Made by a program: the position numbers and the translations under genes. Below are positions 63,901 to 64,000 of a stretch of DNA of 64,000 nt, one piece after another (position 1 is the first letter of the stretch; every line of letters starts with the position of its first letter). Source of the stretch: Bradyrhizobium sp. DOA9 (GTDB lineage: Bacteria > Pseudomonadota > Alphaproteobacteria > Rhizobiales > Xanthobacteraceae); assembly GCF_000617845.2 (NCBI RefSeq), contig NZ_DF820425.1:131690-195689 (forward strand). Direction: 5' to 3'. The notes under the pieces are model-generated. The model did not search any database. It was not told where the DNA came from and saw nothing but the letters and a program-made list of their open reading frames with translations.

Positions 63901-64000
63901 TCGCGGGTCTTCGCCTGCACCTCGTCGAACAGCCGCACATTCTCGATCGCGATCACGGCCTGATCCGCGAAGGTGGAGACCAGGTCGATCTGCTTGTCCG
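60921..64000 (-). CDS. Multi-GAF sensor histidine kinase (5' end outside window)
   Basis: The frame runs off the right edge; at least 1,025 residues are visible. Four complete GAF sensor domains are in tandem, each ending in the same pattern ([15 protein letters not shown] or close variant), and the end of a fifth is at the window edge. After them a coiled coil leads to a HisKA domain ([20 protein letters not shown], His in AHEIKNP) and a HATPase domain with [12 protein letters not shown] and [17 protein letters not shown] repeats are linked by [18 protein letters not shown] segments. Cytosolic as seen. It probably phosphorylates the receiver encoded downstream. Ligands are unknown. Confidence 0.9.
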   Translation of the reverse strand, partial: DKQIDLVSTFADQAVIAIENVRLFDEVQAKTRDLAESLQQQTATADVLKVISRSTFDLQTVLDTLVDSAARLCEAEMAFIMRREGDEYQAGAAVGFSEDYIAFLQAHPIVPGRGTVTGRAVLERRPVQILDVAADPEYGLQASVTMAGQRTALGVPLLRENEPIGAIVIARKRVQPFTEKQIELAATFADQAVIAIENARLLKELRERTEDLSESLRQQTATADVLKVISRSAFDLPNVLETLVSSAARLCGDPRAAIYLIGGGLLHLEASHNNPPEWVALRKSQPLAPGRDTPSGRAVLTGRVDHVADLMKDPDFSRHDLARIGGYRATLNIPLIREGTAIGVLSLARPEPGPFTQRQIEIVQTFADQAVIAIENVRLFEQLQTRTRDLSEALTYQTGSANILRVIASSPTEVGPVLEAIVESACGLCEAYDALVVLRDGDDIVIQAHHGQVPVVWSRRSISVESPTGRAIIDRRTVHVHDLLGPEGEQYPTGREYALRSNVRTVLSVPLLREGESMGAIVLRRMEVRPFDDKQITLLQTFADQAVIAIGNVRLFEQLNESLERQTATSEVLETISASSGGLSPVFHKMLENATRICGAGFGTMNLYEEGGFRTVALHNAPQAYVDTRLYQHIRPHPASGLGTVEKTHQTVHIDDIRTQPPYVEGNPNVRALADLAGARTLVIVPMLKEDELIGTITIFRQEVKPFTDKQIELVSNFAHQGVIAIENARLLNELRERTMELSQSLEELRNAQDRLIQTEKLASLGQLTAGIAHEIKNPLNFVNNFAALSSELADELADALRSANLGEAERQDIDALIHMLRGNLEKIVQHGTRADSIVKNMLLHSREGSGERRAADINAILEESLNLAYHGARAERAGFNITLERKLDPSAGALELYPQEITRVFLNLVSNGFYAAGKQKDAAGDGFEPRLCATTTDLGGAVEIRIRDNGTGIPADVREKIFNPFFTTKPAGEGTGLGLSICHDIIVKQHGGSIEVDTEPGEYTEFIITLPRTRAAPLQTGGRN

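Noticed and set aside
61800..63990. Long-period DNA repeats
   Set aside because: They encode tandem GAF domains of one protein, not a transposable or CRISPR repeat.

Overview
The window looks like chromosomal DNA of a Bradyrhizobium-type alphaproteobacterium. Coding density and GC are high. It carries a CtrA/ChpT phosphorelay, a CheA hybrid kinase, a DUF1134 (EipA-type) protein, and several families of short palindromic intergenic repeats that I associate with Bradyrhizobium. The genus is an inference from gene content and recall; no search was run. I see no insertion sequence, prophage or CRISPR array.

Region 1 (1-20.6 kb) is mainly amine, amino-acid and aldehyde metabolism. At the left edge is a cut-off acetylpolyamine-amidohydrolase-like gene. 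Next come an overlapping pair for a sorbosone-dehydrogenase-like/cytochrome c fusion and an SMP-30-like propeller, then a gamma-glutamyltransferase-like gene. A leftward operon encodes a polar amino-acid ABC transporter and an FAD amine oxidase, and diverges from an XRE-cupin regulator. A DadA-like D-amino-acid dehydrogenase and an omega-amino-acid:pyruvate transaminase follow, with a second divergent XRE-cupin regulator. A three-subunit molybdenum aldehyde/xanthine-type oxidoreductase diverges from a TetR regulator.

Region 2 (20.7-28 kb) holds a DUF4242-class III cyclase fusion, an MFS transporter and a copper-handling cluster: small secreted protein, lipoprotein, CusC-like outer-membrane lipoprotein, Tat-exported multicopper oxidase, cupredoxin and CusF-like protein.

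Region 3 (28-50 kb) is motility and cell cycle. It has flhA, fliI-fliJ and ctrA, then a chpT-cheA-cheW-cheY-cheB-cheR run. CtrA-box-like sites lie upstream of flhA and fliI. Among these genes sit a TetR/SDR pair, an NDH-2-like flavoprotein with an AraC regulator, an ECF sigma/anti-sigma pair, and a DUF350-YgiB-YgiC cluster.

Region 4 (49.6-64 kb) has cysQ, a YHS-domain protein, EipA, a membrane-anchored coiled-coil protein and tRNA-Val(CAC). A stretch of gene debris follows the tRNA, including a frameshifted 2'-5' RNA ligase-family remnant. Then comes a type I secretion operon (RTX/PhoX-like protein, ABC ATPase, HlyD-type adaptor), a universal stress protein, and a response regulator coupled to a large multi-GAF histidine kinase that runs off the right edge.

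The points most worth a second look are the RTX protein with its repeats at the N-terminus, a pair of identical-architecture operator sites exactly 50 bp apart in front of the first XRE-cupin regulator, the DUF4242-cyclase fusion, the tandem-GAF kinase, and the tRNA-linked debris.
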